Source of the DNA: Chlorobiaceae bacterium
GTDB taxonomy: Bacteria > Bacteroidota > Chlorobiia > Chlorobiales > Chlorobiaceae
Assembly (NCBI GenBank): GCA_012972835.1
Contig: JABDHK010000006.1
Coordinates: 1 to 64,000 of the forward strand
Length of the DNA: 64,000 nt
Reading direction: 5' to 3'
A program made the translations under genes and the position numbers. The notes beneath the pieces were generated by a model. The model was not told the origin of the DNA. It saw only the letters and a list, made by a program, of their open reading frames with translations, and ran no database searches. Each line of letters opens with the position of its first letter. Within the stretch, counting starts at the first letter, position 1. Below are positions 18,167-27,553 of the stretch, piece by piece.

Positions 18167-19189
18167 ATGGGAATACAACGAATATTAAGCGGGATGCGGC
18201 CTACCGGCAAACTCCATCTCGGCCATTATACCGGTGCTCTCGAAAGCTGGGTCGAACAACAGAATCTCCTTGCTGAAGATGGATCAAAGGTATATGAAAC
18301 CTGCTTCCTCATTGCCGATTACCACAACCTGACAACCTCGCTTGAAACCGGAGAGATTTACCAGCACACGCTTGACATGCTTATCGACTGGCTGGCAGCT
18401 GGCATTGATCCTGAAAAAAGCCCGGTATTCCGCCAATCGCAGGTCAAAGAACATGCTGAACTTTTTCTGCTCTTTGCCATGCTGATTACCTCGTCGCGCC
18501 TTGAAAGAAATCCAACACTGAAGGAACAGGTTCGCGATCTTAATATGGATTCACTGATCTACGGGCATCTTGGCTACCCTGTTTTACAGGCAGCCGATAT
18601 TCTTCTTTATAAGGGCAACGTTGTGCCTGTAGGTGAAGACCAAATCCCGCATGTGGAGATTACCAGGGAGATTGCCCGCAAATTCAACAATCACTACCCT
18701 CATCCCATTATTGGTGATGTCTTTCCTGAGCCAGAACCTAAAATCACAAAATTTTCCCGGCTTGTCGGTCTCGATGGCAAGGCCAAGATGTCAAAGTCTC
18801 TTGGCAATACCATTCTGCTTGCAGACGGCCCCGAGGAGGTTCTGAAAAAAATGCGTACGGCTGTAACTGATACAGCAAAAATCCGGAAAAACGATCCGGG
18901 CCACCCTGAAGGATGCACCGTGTTCAGCTACCATGAAAAATTTGCATCCCCTGAGCAGCTTTGCAGCATCGAGACCGATTGCCGTGCAGGATCGCTTGGC
19001 TGTGTGGATTGTAAAAAACTCTGTGCGGTAAATATTTCACAAGAGCTGGCACCACTGATTGAAAAGAGGCGCTATTTTGAAGCACATATCGATATTGTAA
19101 CAACCATTCTTCATGAAGGGGAGGCAAGGGCAAAAGTTATTGCAAACCATACCATGCAGGAAGTAAGAAGTGCCATGAGGCTTGGCTAA
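18167..19189 (+). CDS. trpS: Tryptophanyl-tRNA synthetase
   Basis: A 340-aa class I aminoacyl-tRNA synthetase that charges tRNA-Trp. The HIGH-type motif is PTGKLHLGHYTGAL near residues 12-25, and the KMSKS motif is GKAKMSKSLGNT near 205. GEDQIPHVEITREIARKFN is the typical TrpRS central segment. Length fits the family. The C-terminal part contains CSIETDCRAGSLGCVDCKKLC, a cysteine-rich insertion found in a subset of TrpRS and possibly metal-binding. The gene starts a plus-strand run with the HAD phosphatase and argS. Confidence 0.95.
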   Translation: MGIQRILSGMRPTGKLHLGHYTGALESWVEQQNLLAEDGSKVYETCFLIADYHNLTTSLETGEIYQHTLDMLIDWLAAGIDPEKSPVFRQSQVKEHAELFLLFAMLITSSRLERNPTLKEQVRDLNMDSLIYGHLGYPVLQAADILLYKGNVVPVGEDQIPHVEITREIARKFNNHYPHPIIGDVFPEPEPKITKFSRLVGLDGKAKMSKSLGNTILLADGPEEVLKKMRTAVTDTAKIRKNDPGHPEGCTVFSYHEKFASPEQLCSIETDCRAGSLGCVDCKKLCAVNISQELAPLIEKRRYFEAHIDIVTTILHEGEARAKVIANHTMQEVRSAMRLG

Positions 19190-19219
19190 ACAAAATAATG
19201 CAAAAATCTTTTACCCTGA

Positions 19220-19921
19220 ATGCCGAACAATAAGAAACACGCCTTTATTTTTGATATGGATGGAGTGCTGACGGATAACATGCGCTTCCATGCTGATTCC
19301 TGGGTGGAGCTTTTCAGGGATTTTGGCCTTACAGGGCTCGATGCCGAGAGGTACCTGGTAGAAACAGCAGGAATGAAAGGTCTTGATGTGCTGCGTTACT
19401 TTCTTGACCCGAAGATCACTGAAGCTGAAGCTGAACGTCTTACGGAACTTAAGGATTTTCTCTACCGGGTCAACTCGCGCAATCTCATCAAACCTATGCC
19501 TGGTATCCGGGAATTTCTTGTTGCAGCTGAAAAGCAAGAGATCCGGCTTGGTATCGGCACCGGAGCTGGACCGAAAAATATTGATTATGTACTCGGAATA
19601 TTAAAGCTGACTGGTAAATTTCAAGCGATTGTGGATCCCTTTCAGGTACGGAATGGAAAGCCCCATCCCGATATCTTTTTACGTGCTGCTGAACTTCTTG
19701 ATGTTGCCCCTTCGGCTTGCATTGTCTTTGAGGATGCCCTGCCCGGCATTGAAGCTGCGCGCAAAGCCGGTATGCGGTGTGTTGCTGTAACAACAACAAA
19801 CGGTGCTGAGGCATTCAGCGATTTCGACAATATTGTTCAGATTATCGACGATTTTACGCAGCTTTGTCCCGATGATCTTCTCGAAAAGATCAATGAAAGA
19901 CAACCTGTGACCCTCTTATAA
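19220..19921 (+). CDS. HAD-superfamily hydrolase (phosphoglucomutase/phosphatase-like)
   Basis: A 233-aa HAD protein with motif [13 protein letters not shown] (D12 nucleophile, D14), a four-helix cap domain, motif II around LGIGTGAG, motif III lysine in [10 protein letters not shown] and motif [14 protein letters not shown]. This arrangement is that of beta-phosphoglucomutase and related phosphatases (PGMB family). The substrate cannot be told. It lies 30 nt after trpS and 11 nt before argS. Confidence 0.85.
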   Translation: MPNNKKHAFIFDMDGVLTDNMRFHADSWVELFRDFGLTGLDAERYLVETAGMKGLDVLRYFLDPKITEAEAERLTELKDFLYRVNSRNLIKPMPGIREFLVAAEKQEIRLGIGTGAGPKNIDYVLGILKLTGKFQAIVDPFQVRNGKPHPDIFLRAAELLDVAPSACIVFEDALPGIEAARKAGMRCVAVTTTNGAEAFSDFDNIVQIIDDFTQLCPDDLLEKINERQPVTLL

Positions 19922-19932
19922 AAGACACAATA

Positions 19933-21591
19933 ATGCATGAATTTTTTCTTCCTGTCATCCAGAGCGCTCTTTGTTCGGCAGGTATTGAGACAAATAAACA
20001 AATCAATATTGAACAGCCTTCGGACAAGAAGTTCGGGGACTTTTCGACCAACATAGCCCTGCTTACGGCAAAAGAGTGCAGAAGAAATCCGCGTGAACTG
20101 GCTCTGGAGATTATCGGGCATCTGGTGTTCCCGCCAGATACCATTGCTAAAATTGAAGTAGCGGGAGCTGGTTTCATTAATTTTTATCTCACCCCGCTCT
20201 TTATCATGCAATCCGTTGAGCAGGTGCTTCTGGATGGTGATGAGTATGGAAAGGGAGGTATCGGTAAGGGAGAGAGAGCGCTGGTGGAATATGTGAGTGC
20301 CAATCCTACTGGACCTTTGACCATAGGGCGTGGCCGGGGTGGCGTGCTTGGAGACTGTATTGCAAATCTCTTTGAGACTCAGGGCTATGAGGTTACCAGG
20401 GAGTACTATTTCAACGATGCCGGCCGACAGATGCAGATTCTCGGAGAGTCAGTCATGCTGAGATATCTGGAACGTTGCGGCAAGGTGATAGAGTTCCCCC
20501 CCACTCATTATCAGGGAGAGTATATCCGGGAGATAGCTGAAACGATATACAACGAACATGGAACGGAACTTTCAGCGTCAAGTGAGTTGAAGATCTTTAA
20601 AGAGATTGCTGAAGAGATCATTTTCAGCTCGATACGGAAAACCCTTGATCGTCTCAGTATCCATCATGACTCGTATTTTAATGAACATACCCTTTATACG
20701 CCTGACAAGAGAGGCTTGACACCAAACCAGAATGTCATCACAGCACTCAGAGAGAGAGGGTTCATTGCCGAATACGATGGAGCTACATGGTTTCTAACAA
20801 CAAAGCTGGGACAGGAAAAGGACAAGGTACTCATCAAATCCTCGGGCGAACCGAGCTACCGACTGCCCGATATCGCCTACCATATCACGAAGTTTGAACG
20901 GAACTTTGCTGTGATTGTCAATGTTTTCGGTGCCGATCATATTGATGAGTATCCTGATGTTATCGAAGCACTCAAGATTCTTGGTTTCGATACCGGACGG
21001 ATCAAGATAGCCATTAATCAGTTTGTGACAACGACGGTTGACGGACAGACACTTAAAATGTCAACAAGAAAAGGCAATGCTGATCTGCTGGACGATTTGA
21101 TTGATGATGTCGGCGCAGATGCTACAAGACTTTTTTTCATCATGCGCAGCAAGGATTCTCACCTGAACTTCGATGTCGAGCTTGCAAAAAAACAGTCAAA
21201 AGACAATCCGGTCTTCTATCTGCAGTATGCACACGCACGCATCTGCAGCCTCTTGCGTATGGCCCTGCAGGAAACAGGGTTTGACCCGGCATCAAGCTCT
21301 GAACACCATTTGCTGCATCTACTCACCTCGCAGGCAGAACTTCAGCTTGGATTTGCCCTGCTTGATTATCCTGCCATGATTAAAACAAGCCTGCGCCTGC
21401 TGGAACCACAAAAAATGGTGGAGTACCTGCACTCACTTGCTGAAGTTTTTCATCGGTTCTACCAGGAGTGCCCCATTATCAAGGCCAAACCTGATATATG
21501 CAAGGCAAGACTCTTTCTTTCGCTGGCAACACGCCAGGTACTTCGCAACGGATTTAGGATTCTCGGTGTCTCGGCTCCTGAGTCGATGTAG
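19933..21591 (+). CDS. argS: Arginyl-tRNA synthetase
   Basis: A 552-aa class I synthetase that charges tRNA-Arg. The N-terminal Add1 domain is followed by [17 protein letters not shown] near residues 119-135, the position of the HIGH motif; here both histidines of the usual PLHVGHGRG are replaced. The second signature, LKMSTRKGN near residue 376, is normal for ArgRS, and the C-terminal DALR anticodon-binding domain ([12 protein letters not shown]) is intact. Length fits. The last 38 nt overlap the 3' end of nadD on the other strand. Confidence 0.93.
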   Translation: MHEFFLPVIQSALCSAGIETNKQINIEQPSDKKFGDFSTNIALLTAKECRRNPRELALEIIGHLVFPPDTIAKIEVAGAGFINFYLTPLFIMQSVEQVLLDGDEYGKGGIGKGERALVEYVSANPTGPLTIGRGRGGVLGDCIANLFETQGYEVTREYYFNDAGRQMQILGESVMLRYLERCGKVIEFPPTHYQGEYIREIAETIYNEHGTELSASSELKIFKEIAEEIIFSSIRKTLDRLSIHHDSYFNEHTLYTPDKRGLTPNQNVITALRERGFIAEYDGATWFLTTKLGQEKDKVLIKSSGEPSYRLPDIAYHITKFERNFAVIVNVFGADHIDEYPDVIEALKILGFDTGRIKIAINQFVTTTVDGQTLKMSTRKGNADLLDDLIDDVGADATRLFFIMRSKDSHLNFDVELAKKQSKDNPVFYLQYAHARICSLLRMALQETGFDPASSSEHHLLHLLTSQAELQLGFALLDYPAMIKTSLRLLEPQKMVEYLHSLAEVFHRFYQECPIIKAKPDICKARLFLSLATRQVLRNGFRILGVSAPESM

Positions 21592-22192
21592 AAAGCGATG
21601 GCTGCAGGTAGAGTGCGTGCTCGATGATATAGCGATGTACTGAGGAGGGAACTAACCTTGATATAGTTTGCCCGGTAGCGACAAGCTCCCTGATTTCTGT
21701 TGAGGAGACTCCGTAGGTGAAATCGATAGTAGCTATGCTTTCTTTCCGCTGCAGAGCATCAGGTGGCAGCAAATGAATCCCTGTTTCTGCTCTTCTGAAC
21801 ACCACAATATCACACAACGAAAATAGCTTCTCATAATCCTTCCACAAAGGAAACTCCCGGAAGCTGTCTTCACCAACAAGCAGTGTCAGGTTGTCGTGGG
21901 GATAGAGTTGATGGACATAGTTCAGAAGGTCAACGGTGTAGGATTCCTGTTGTTTTTCAAGCTCCCAGCCGCTTACCTGGCTGCAGAGTCCTGTACGATT
22001 GATTTCGGCAGAGAGAAGCTCAGCCATGCGCTTCCTATGCACATCAGCAGCTCTCCGGTTGTGCTTCAGGGGATTGTTGGAAACAGAAATAAAAATTCTG
22101 TCAATCTGAAGGAGCTCCCGGGCATAGAGAGAAAGCGCAAGATGACCATTGTGCGGCGGATCGAAGGTTCCGCCAAAAACTGCCATATGCAC
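21554..22192 (-). CDS. nadD: Nicotinate-nucleotide adenylyltransferase
   Basis: A 212-aa nucleotidyltransferase that adenylates nicotinate mononucleotide in NAD synthesis. The N-terminal [11 protein letters not shown] at residues 7-17 is the ATP-binding signature, and [14 protein letters not shown] is the C-terminal ISSTxIR motif. The C-terminal 15 residues ([17 protein letters not shown]) run past the usual end and encode the overlap with argS. It lies 15 nt after the BamD-like gene and is probably co-transcribed with it. Confidence 0.92.
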   Translation of the reverse strand: MHMAVFGGTFDPPHNGHLALSLYARELLQIDRIFISVSNNPLKHNRRAADVHRKRMAELLSAEINRTGLCSQVSGWELEKQQESYTVDLLNYVHQLYPHDNLTLLVGEDSFREFPLWKDYEKLFSLCDIVVFRRAETGIHLLPPDALQRKESIATIDFTYGVSSTEIRELVATGQTISRLVPSSVHRYIIEHALYLQPSLSTSTQEPRHRES

Positions 22193-22207
22193 TGGGGTCC
22201 CCTCCGA

Positions 22208-23104
22208 TCAGTTGTTTTTAATATTTTGAGAGATCTGTTCCCTGGTACCTTTCATTTCATGCTGTTTACCAGGGTAAAGCTGCAGATACTGATCGAGTAC
22301 CTGACCGGCTTCAAACCACTTTTTGCGCTTGATCAACGCCTCTATCTTTCCTGCCCAAGCCTGCTGTAGATAGTCGGTATCAGAGTAACGCTTGATAAGC
22401 TCGTCATAAAAAATAACGGCCGCCTTATATTTTTTTAGCTGAACATACTGCCTTGCTATAAAATATGTGTTTTTAGCTAATTTATTTCTGAGTGCCGGAA
22501 TAGCCTTTTCCGCATACCTCATGGTGTCAACCCGTGCAAGTTCTGCGGTTGCCTTAGCATAATTCTTTTTATAGGTCGGGTTGTCGGGATTGATCTTCAG
22601 CAGCTCCCTGTAGGTCTCAACGTCACTTAAAATCTTTGAAGAATCCGTTACGGGGTAGATATCCATAAATACGGAAAACTGATCAATGGCTTTAACTGTT
22701 TCCTGCTGGTCGAGTGCAAAATTTGGAGAAAGCTTCTCATGGGATTTTGCAATCAGAAACTGGGCTGTCCGGGCATAAGGTGTAGAGGGCACCTGCTTGA
22801 GTAAGCGGGTAAAAATGTCTGCTGAAAGCAAATACTGTCCTGAATTGTAATAAGTTTGCCCAAGAAGAAAGAGTACGTGATCTTCGAGTGCAGTTGCCCG
22901 TGAGGTTACAAGCAGAGATTCAAGCGTGAGGGCGGCGCCATCATAATCCTTGTTATTATACATCTTCTCTGCTTTGGCATAGCCTTCAGAAACGAGGGTA
23001 GTTACTGTAGCTGCAGGCTTGGATGATGAACACCCGGAACTCATCAACAACCCTATCGTAAAAAGCATCAATGCCGCACGTGAAAAATATCTGGCAACCG
23101 ACAT
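22208..23104 (-). CDS. bamD: BamD-like outer membrane assembly lipoprotein (TPR)
   Basis: A 298-aa protein with a lipoprotein signal peptide ending in LLMSSGC near residue 25. The mature part has TPR-like repeats (YAKAEKMYNNKDYDGAALTL, LFLLGQTYYNSGQYLLSADI, KYKAAVIFYDELIKRYSDTDY) as in BamD/YfiO, the essential lipoprotein of the beta-barrel assembly machine. It is slightly longer than E. coli BamD. Other BAM genes are not in the window, so the name rests on domain architecture. Confidence 0.82.
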   Translation of the reverse strand: MSVARYFSRAALMLFTIGLLMSSGCSSSKPAATVTTLVSEGYAKAEKMYNNKDYDGAALTLESLLVTSRATALEDHVLFLLGQTYYNSGQYLLSADIFTRLLKQVPSTPYARTAQFLIAKSHEKLSPNFALDQQETVKAIDQFSVFMDIYPVTDSSKILSDVETYRELLKINPDNPTYKKNYAKATAELARVDTMRYAEKAIPALRNKLAKNTYFIARQYVQLKKYKAAVIFYDELIKRYSDTDYLQQAWAGKIEALIKRKKWFEAGQVLDQYLQLYPGKQHEMKGTREQISQNIKNN

Positions 23105-23193
23105 AGAGTAACTCCATTATCCATTTTATAGAAATCAGAACCGTACAAGTAATACACAACTGCAGAATAAGAAACTCGCCGACGGAGTTCATG

Positions 23194-23266
23194 TGGAGCT
23201 TAGGGGAGTCGAACCCCTGACCTTCTCATTGCGAACGAGACGCTCTACCAACTGAGCTAAAGCCCC
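23194..23266 (-). tRNA. tRNA-Ala (CGC)
   Basis: On the minus strand the 73 nt fold into a full cloverleaf: acceptor GGGGCTT/AAGCTCC with the G3:U70 pair that identifies alanine tRNAs, D-arm GCTC..GAGC, anticodon stem TCTCG/TGAGA around the loop TTCGCAA (anticodon CGC, reading GCG), and T-arm AGGGG-TTCGACT-CCCCT. The CCA end is not encoded; the following bases are CAT. Confidence 0.95.
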
Positions 23267-23273
23267 AAGTATA

Positions 23274-23318
23274 TTATGCTAAAGATTTTTACAAAGCTTG
23301 CAAAAATCTTTAGCATAA
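23274..23318. repeat. Long inverted repeat next to tRNA-Ala
   Basis: Two perfect 17-bp arms (23274-23290 and 23302-23318) with an 11-nt loop. It lies between the atp terminator and the tRNA gene. There is no T-run on either side in the direction of the tRNA, so it is not a classical terminator; it may be a processing site or a palindromic element. Confidence 0.75.
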
Positions 23319-23354
23319 AAAAGTTAAAAAAATAGCCTGCATGAGCAGGCTATT
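23319..23354 (-). terminator. Rho-independent terminator of the atp operon
   Basis: A perfect 10-bp stem AATAGCCTGC/GCAGGCTATT with loop TCAT (minus strand), followed by a TTTTTTAACTTTTTT tract. It lies 36 nt after the atpH stop. Confidence 0.9.
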
Positions 23355-23390
23355 GACAATGGAGAAAACAATCAGGTAACCTTTATAAGT

Positions 23391-23936
23391 TTATACCTTT
23401 TCGGCAACCAATGCCTGTCTGAACCTCTGAAGCTGGTGGCTGATGCTGCCATCAAATATTGTATCGCCTATTTTCACTGAAACGCCACCAATAAGAGCCT
23501 CATTGATAGCCATCTTTGCCCGAATTTTTTTCCCAGTATAGATCTCAAGTCGCTGAACCAGTTCACTGTACTGCTCGTCGGACAGTTTAACTGCACTGGT
23601 AATATCGACATTGATTATACCTCTTTTGTCATCAAGAAGAACTTGAAACTCATCAATAATTTCGGGCAAGAGCCCTGCACGTTTTTTCCTCGCAACCAGC
23701 TTTAAAAAAAGAAACATTTTATCCCCGACAGAGTCCTTGAAGATCTCCTCAAGAATATGAATTTTCTTGTCCCCTTTTACAAGAGGGCTGCGCATGGCTT
23801 GAACGAGATCACGGGAGTTCTCAAGCACAACCTTAATCACTTGAAGCTCTTCAACAATCTGATCGATAAAATTACCCTCTTCAGCTGCAGAGAGAAGAGC
23901 GGAAGCATATCGACGGCTTGTAATTACACTTGACAT
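23391..23936 (-). CDS. atpH: ATP synthase F1 subunit delta
   Basis: A 181-aa OSCP/delta subunit that links the F1 head to the b-subunit stalk. It has the typical helical N-terminal domain (SRRYASALLSAAEEGN) and the C-terminal signature INEALIGGVSVKIGDTIFDGSISHQLQRF. It is the last gene of the Fo-type operon and is followed by a terminator, so atpA and atpG are not in this operon. Confidence 0.95.
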   Translation of the reverse strand: MSSVITSRRYASALLSAAEEGNFIDQIVEELQVIKVVLENSRDLVQAMRSPLVKGDKKIHILEEIFKDSVGDKMFLFLKLVARKKRAGLLPEIIDEFQVLLDDKRGIINVDITSAVKLSDEQYSELVQRLEIYTGKKIRAKMAINEALIGGVSVKIGDTIFDGSISHQLQRFRQALVAEKV

Positions 23937-23949
23937 GTCGTGACCTTTT

Positions 23950-24483
23950 TCAGTTACGTTTTGTTGAAAGATCCTGAATCATACTGTCAACGATCTTTTT
24001 CTGAATATCGGCATCCAGAGCACTCTTTATAATTTTCTCAGCGCCCTTGACGGCAAGATCAGCAACCTCATTTCTCAACACATCGAGTGCCCGACGTTTT
24101 TCCTGTTCAATCTCTTCCTTTGCTGAAGTAATCATTTTTTTCGCTTCTGCCTGAGCTTTTTCAGCGATATCAGCACGAAGTTTTTCAGAATAGTCCTTTC
24201 CTTCACGGATAATCCTGTCGGATTCAGCATCGGCTTTTGCCAGAAGTTCCCTGTTTTTACGCAGAATAGCTTCAGATTCATCTTTGGCCTGATGCGCACG
24301 GTCAATGGATGACTGAATTCCCTTTTCCCTCTCTTCCAAAGCAGTGAGGATCGGCCCCCATGCAATCTTCTTCAGAATAAGCAGCACAATCACAAAGGTT
24401 ACCGCAGTCCAGAATATAAGACCGGGGTTAGGGCTCAGAAGAGAACCGGCAAGAAGTATAATTCCTGACGTCAGCATGAACAA
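23950..24483 (-). CDS. atpF: ATP synthase Fo subunit b
   Basis: A 177-aa protein with one N-terminal membrane helix ([20 protein letters not shown]) and a long charged coiled-coil ([20 protein letters not shown] onward), the layout of the peripheral stalk subunit b. A second possible start is the ATG two codons in (MLTSGI). It lies 96 nt after atpE and 13 nt before atpH. Confidence 0.93.
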   Translation of the reverse strand: MFMLTSGIILLAGSLLSPNPGLIFWTAVTFVIVLLILKKIAWGPILTALEEREKGIQSSIDRAHQAKDESEAILRKNRELLAKADAESDRIIREGKDYSEKLRADIAEKAQAEAKKMITSAKEEIEQEKRRALDVLRNEVADLAVKGAEKIIKSALDADIQKKIVDSMIQDLSTKRN

Positions 24484-24579
24484 TGTTTCCGTTAACGGTT
24501 AATAAAACCCGATTACGGCTTGAACAAATCAATCGCAATCGGGATATCTTCTGTATTGAGTCTTTACAAACGCTCAATA

Positions 24580-24807
24580 TTACTTAAGAGCAAGAAGCAC
24601 ACAGATAACTTCGCCGAACAGGGCAACACCTTCGATAAGAGCTGCTGCAATAATCATGGTGGTACGGATATCCGAAGTAGCTTCAGGCTGACGAGCTGTA
24701 CCCTCAGCTGCTGACGCTGCAATATTGCCAATACCAAGACCTGCACCAATAACTGCCAGACCGGCGCCAAGACCTGCACCTAAATAAGCTAAACCTAAAC
24801 CTTCCAT
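24580..24807 (-). CDS. atpE: ATP synthase Fo subunit c
   Basis: A 75-aa two-helix proteolipid. Helix 1 is rich in glycine and alanine (LGAGLGAGLAVIGAGLGIGN), the polar loop is ARQPE at 38-42, and E59 in AALIEGVALFGE is the carboxylate that carries the coupling ion. Nothing suggests sodium specificity. The start at 24807 is chosen over the longer frame to 24891 because it has a GGAGG site 8 nt upstream and gives the family length. Confidence 0.95.
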   Translation of the reverse strand: MEGLGLAYLGAGLGAGLAVIGAGLGIGNIAASAAEGTARQPEATSDIRTTMIIAAALIEGVALFGEVICVLLALK

Positions 24808-24926
24808 CTTGTTATTACCTCCGTTTATTTGTTGATAGTTTTTTGCTAAAGGATTAGCAGTTTTAAAAGCGTTTAATAAAAAGAATACCAATAAGAGTTA
24901 CTCTTCAATAGCCACGTAAGTTCATG

Positions 24927-25964
24927 TCAGTGATGAGCTGCTCCGGCTGCCGCCTCATCATGTCCTTCGTGCGCTGTAGCAAGACCGATGAAGAGTGCGG
25001 AAAGCATGGTAAAAACAAATGCCTGCAGGAACGCAACGAAAAGCTCAAGCAGATAAATAAATATGGCAAATGGAACCGAAACCGCTACGGCGACTATGTA
25101 GCTTTTCAAAATGAAACTGATAAAAATCAGACTGAGAATAATAATATGTCCCGCCGTCATGTTGGCAAAAAGTCGAACAGTAAGCGCAAACGGCTTTGTA
25201 AACTGACCGATTATCTCAATTGGCACCATGATAATCCACAGAGACCAGTGAGTCCCTGCGGTAAGGTGCTGAAGATAACCTTTGACACCGTGAGCTTTGA
25301 ATGCGGCAATCTGGGTAACAAAAAAGGTGAAAACGGAAAGTGTGAGAGTAACATTGACGTTACCGGTTGCCGTGGCACCGTAGGGGATAAGACCAAGAAG
25401 GTTACAGAAGAGAATAAAAAAGAAAACCGTCAACAGATAAGGAAGATGCTTTTCGTAGCCATGTCCGATATTTGACTTGGCAACATCAAGTCGAATGAAC
25501 TCCACAAGAGCCTCCATAGCGTTGGCCAGCCCCTTGGGAGCATGACGCGGGGTCATGTTCTTGTATTTGCCGCCGACTACTGAAAACACTATAAGGAGCA
25601 GGGCAGATACCACCCAGAGCATTACCACATGCTTGGTGACTGAAATATCATATCCCCCTACAACTATTTTCGGAAGATTGACTGAGCCGAATGGCTCGAA
25701 AGCAAAAGTACTGTTATCGAGAATGTGATGCATAATAACATCACCGGCTTTTTCCTCCCCTTCAGGCGCTTCAGCGCCATGTGCGACTTCAGCTGCAGGA
25801 GCGGAAACTGCCGTAGCAGCAACTGCGACAGAGCTGTTTTTGGTAACGCCTGACGACTGTTCAGACGACGCGAAAGCAAGGCCATTCACATTGAAAAGAA
25901 GTGGCACAAGAATCGCAATAACCTTGAGAAGAGAGTTGGCCTGTATGATGTTTACCCGTTTCAT
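24927..25964 (-). CDS. atpB: ATP synthase Fo subunit a (long form with N-terminal leader)
   Basis: A 345-aa subunit a. The C-terminal part has the expected membrane helices and [15 protein letters not shown] with the essential arginine that faces subunit c. The N-terminus is extended: a hydrophobic leader ([21 protein letters not shown]) and a low-complexity Ala/Glu stretch precede the conserved domain, and the C-terminus is Ala/His-rich ([14 protein letters not shown]). The start overlaps the atpI stop (ATGA). The long leader may be cleaved; it is a feature of subunit a in this lineage by my recollection, not verified here. Confidence 0.93.
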   Translation of the reverse strand: MKRVNIIQANSLLKVIAILVPLLFNVNGLAFASSEQSSGVTKNSSVAVAATAVSAPAAEVAHGAEAPEGEEKAGDVIMHHILDNSTFAFEPFGSVNLPKIVVGGYDISVTKHVVMLWVVSALLLIVFSVVGGKYKNMTPRHAPKGLANAMEALVEFIRLDVAKSNIGHGYEKHLPYLLTVFFFILFCNLLGLIPYGATATGNVNVTLTLSVFTFFVTQIAAFKAHGVKGYLQHLTAGTHWSLWIIMVPIEIIGQFTKPFALTVRLFANMTAGHIIILSLIFISFILKSYIVAVAVSVPFAIFIYLLELFVAFLQAFVFTMLSALFIGLATAHEGHDEAAAGAAHH

Positions 25965-26374
25965 GCAGTATTCTTTTTCTGTTTGTTTTTCTTTTGATAC
26001 CCGAGAATTTCAACAATTACATAGATACAATAAAACGCGAAGAAGGAAAAAACAAAGTCATTTATAACTGCAAGGTTCCTGATAAGAACAACTGCTACAA
26101 GCACCATCAGAAGAAGCAACCGGACAGTCAAACCTCCAAATACAACCTTGGTAAATACCGATGAATCCTTGTCAATTGCATAGTCGAAAAGCATATAACC
26201 AGCAACAGCATTGGTAACTACCATTATCCAAGCAAGAAATATCGAGTGATAATCAACACTTCCCGGATTAAGAGCTGCAAAAATAACCCCCCATAAAACG
26301 ACTGACAAGATACATAACTTAATAAAAAATTCAAACAATGGCTTCATATCTCTCTTTTCTTTCTTGATTAACAA
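25961..26374 (-). CDS. atpI: AtpI-like ATP synthase accessory membrane protein
   Basis: A 137-aa protein with four hydrophobic segments ([74 protein letters not shown]) and a lysine-rich tail. The position between atpZ and atpB and the topology match AtpI, thought to help assemble the c-ring. Sequence similarity is low in this family, so the name is positional. Confidence 0.7.
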   Translation of the reverse strand: MLIKKEKRDMKPLFEFFIKLCILSVVLWGVIFAALNPGSVDYHSIFLAWIMVVTNAVAGYMLFDYAIDKDSSVFTKVVFGGLTVRLLLLMVLVAVVLIRNLAVINDFVFSFFAFYCIYVIVEILGYQKKNKQKKNTA

Positions 26375-26382
26375 CTCATGCT

Positions 26383-26628
26383 CTATTTCTTTTTGTTGGC
26401 CTGGCGCACTACTTTCATCAGGACAAGAGCCATACCAACCATACCAAGGAGTACTCCGGCAAGAAGCAAGAGTGGTGAAGTACCAAGCCTGCCGTCTGCC
26501 CAGTAACCCAGAAATACAAAAAAAACAAAACTTACCGCAATCTGGATACCCAGACCCATGTAATCGGAAATCGCCCGAACAGAACGCCCAAATTGATCCG
26601 GAAACCTCTCTTCATCAGGTTTTGTCAT
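26383..26628 (-). CDS. atpZ: AtpZ-type ATP synthase accessory protein
   Basis: An 81-aa protein with two membrane helices (LGIQIAVSFVFFVFLGYWAD and LLLLAGVLLGMVGMALVLM) joined by a short loop with an aspartate. This is the AtpZ/AtpQ pattern seen at the head of many bacterial atp operons. It is the first gene of the operon and is divergent from the PgeF-like gene. Confidence 0.75.
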   Translation of the reverse strand: MTKPDEERFPDQFGRSVRAISDYMGLGIQIAVSFVFFVFLGYWADGRLGTSPLLLLAGVLLGMVGMALVLMKVVRQANKKK

Positions 26629-26714
26629 TGTTGAACGCGCTTGTTATCATTCAGACCAGCACCAGATTCTATAAAAAACAATCATAACCGGGTAGCAGGG
26701 CAATAAATCATGAC

Positions 26715-27548
26715 ATGAAAGATACTATCTCTTCGGGAATTAATGAACCTTTAAGCGCATTCTTCCTGTCAAACAACATAACCCCAACTGGCGTGCCTCC
26801 AAAATTTATCGTTCCGGAGTCTTTCAGGAAATTCAAAGAGCTTCTGGCTCTGCAGAGTACAAGAACAGGAGGCGTGAGCGAAGAGCCCTACTCCTCTCTG
26901 AACCTCGGTATCAATACCGAAGATAGTTTCGACTGTGTTCATGAAAACACCTGTCTGCTCTGTAGATCGGCCCATATCACTCCTGAAAGCCTGGTCAGCT
27001 CCGTGCAGGTTCACGGCACTGAAATCCTCTTTGCCGATAAACCTGGAAAATACCACGGTTATGACGCATTCATTACAGACCGGAACAATCTCTTCCTGTG
27101 CATTTTGACTGCAGATTGCTATCCTGTACTGCTCTACGACCCGCAGCATCAAGCTGCGGGAGCGGTTCATGCAGGATGGAAAGGAAGTGCCGGAAAAATT
27201 GTGATGAAAACCATTGCGGCAATGCAGACAACATTCAAGAGTGTGCCGGAAGAGTGTTTTGCCTTCATTGGAACGGGTATTTCTGCAAATGCCTACGAGG
27301 TGAGCCTTGAAGTTGCGAGGGAGTTTCCTCTGGATAGCTGCCGACGTTCACCATTCTCCCGGGAAGAAGAAAAATACCTGCTTGACCTGAGCTTGGTAAA
27401 CTATCAGCAGCTTCTCGCGTCAGGTATTCCCGCATCGAATATCGAGCGCTCTCACTTCTGCTCCTATGCCGACAGCAGTATGTTTTTTTCATACCGTCGC
27501 GATCAGGGAAAAACCGGACGCATGGTTAGCCTGATTGGTTTACGGTGA
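26715..27548 (+). CDS. pgeF: PgeF/YfiH-type multicopper-polyphenol-oxidase-like protein
   Basis: A 277-aa protein of the DUF152 (Cu-oxidase_4) family. Zinc/copper ligands are in VQVHGTEI (H), TADCYPVLLYD (C) and AVHAGWKGSAG (H); TRTGGVSEEPYSSLNLG is the family N-terminal signature. E. coli YfiH (PgeF) edits peptidoglycan precursors carrying a wrong first amino acid, while other members hydrolyse nucleosides or oxidise phenols. The location beside the dcw cluster fits an editing role, but this is inference. It ends 5 nt from the convergent CoA-transferase. Confidence 0.83.
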   Translation: MKDTISSGINEPLSAFFLSNNITPTGVPPKFIVPESFRKFKELLALQSTRTGGVSEEPYSSLNLGINTEDSFDCVHENTCLLCRSAHITPESLVSSVQVHGTEILFADKPGKYHGYDAFITDRNNLFLCILTADCYPVLLYDPQHQAAGAVHAGWKGSAGKIVMKTIAAMQTTFKSVPEECFAFIGTGISANAYEVSLEVAREFPLDSCRRSPFSREEEKYLLDLSLVNYQQLLASGIPASNIERSHFCSYADSSMFFSYRRDQGKTGRMVSLIGLR

Positions 27549-27553
27549 GGATA

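Noticed and set aside
24924-25475. A 183-codon open frame on the plus strand
   Set aside because: Antisense to atpB; its charged, low-complexity sequence mirrors the membrane protein on the other strand.
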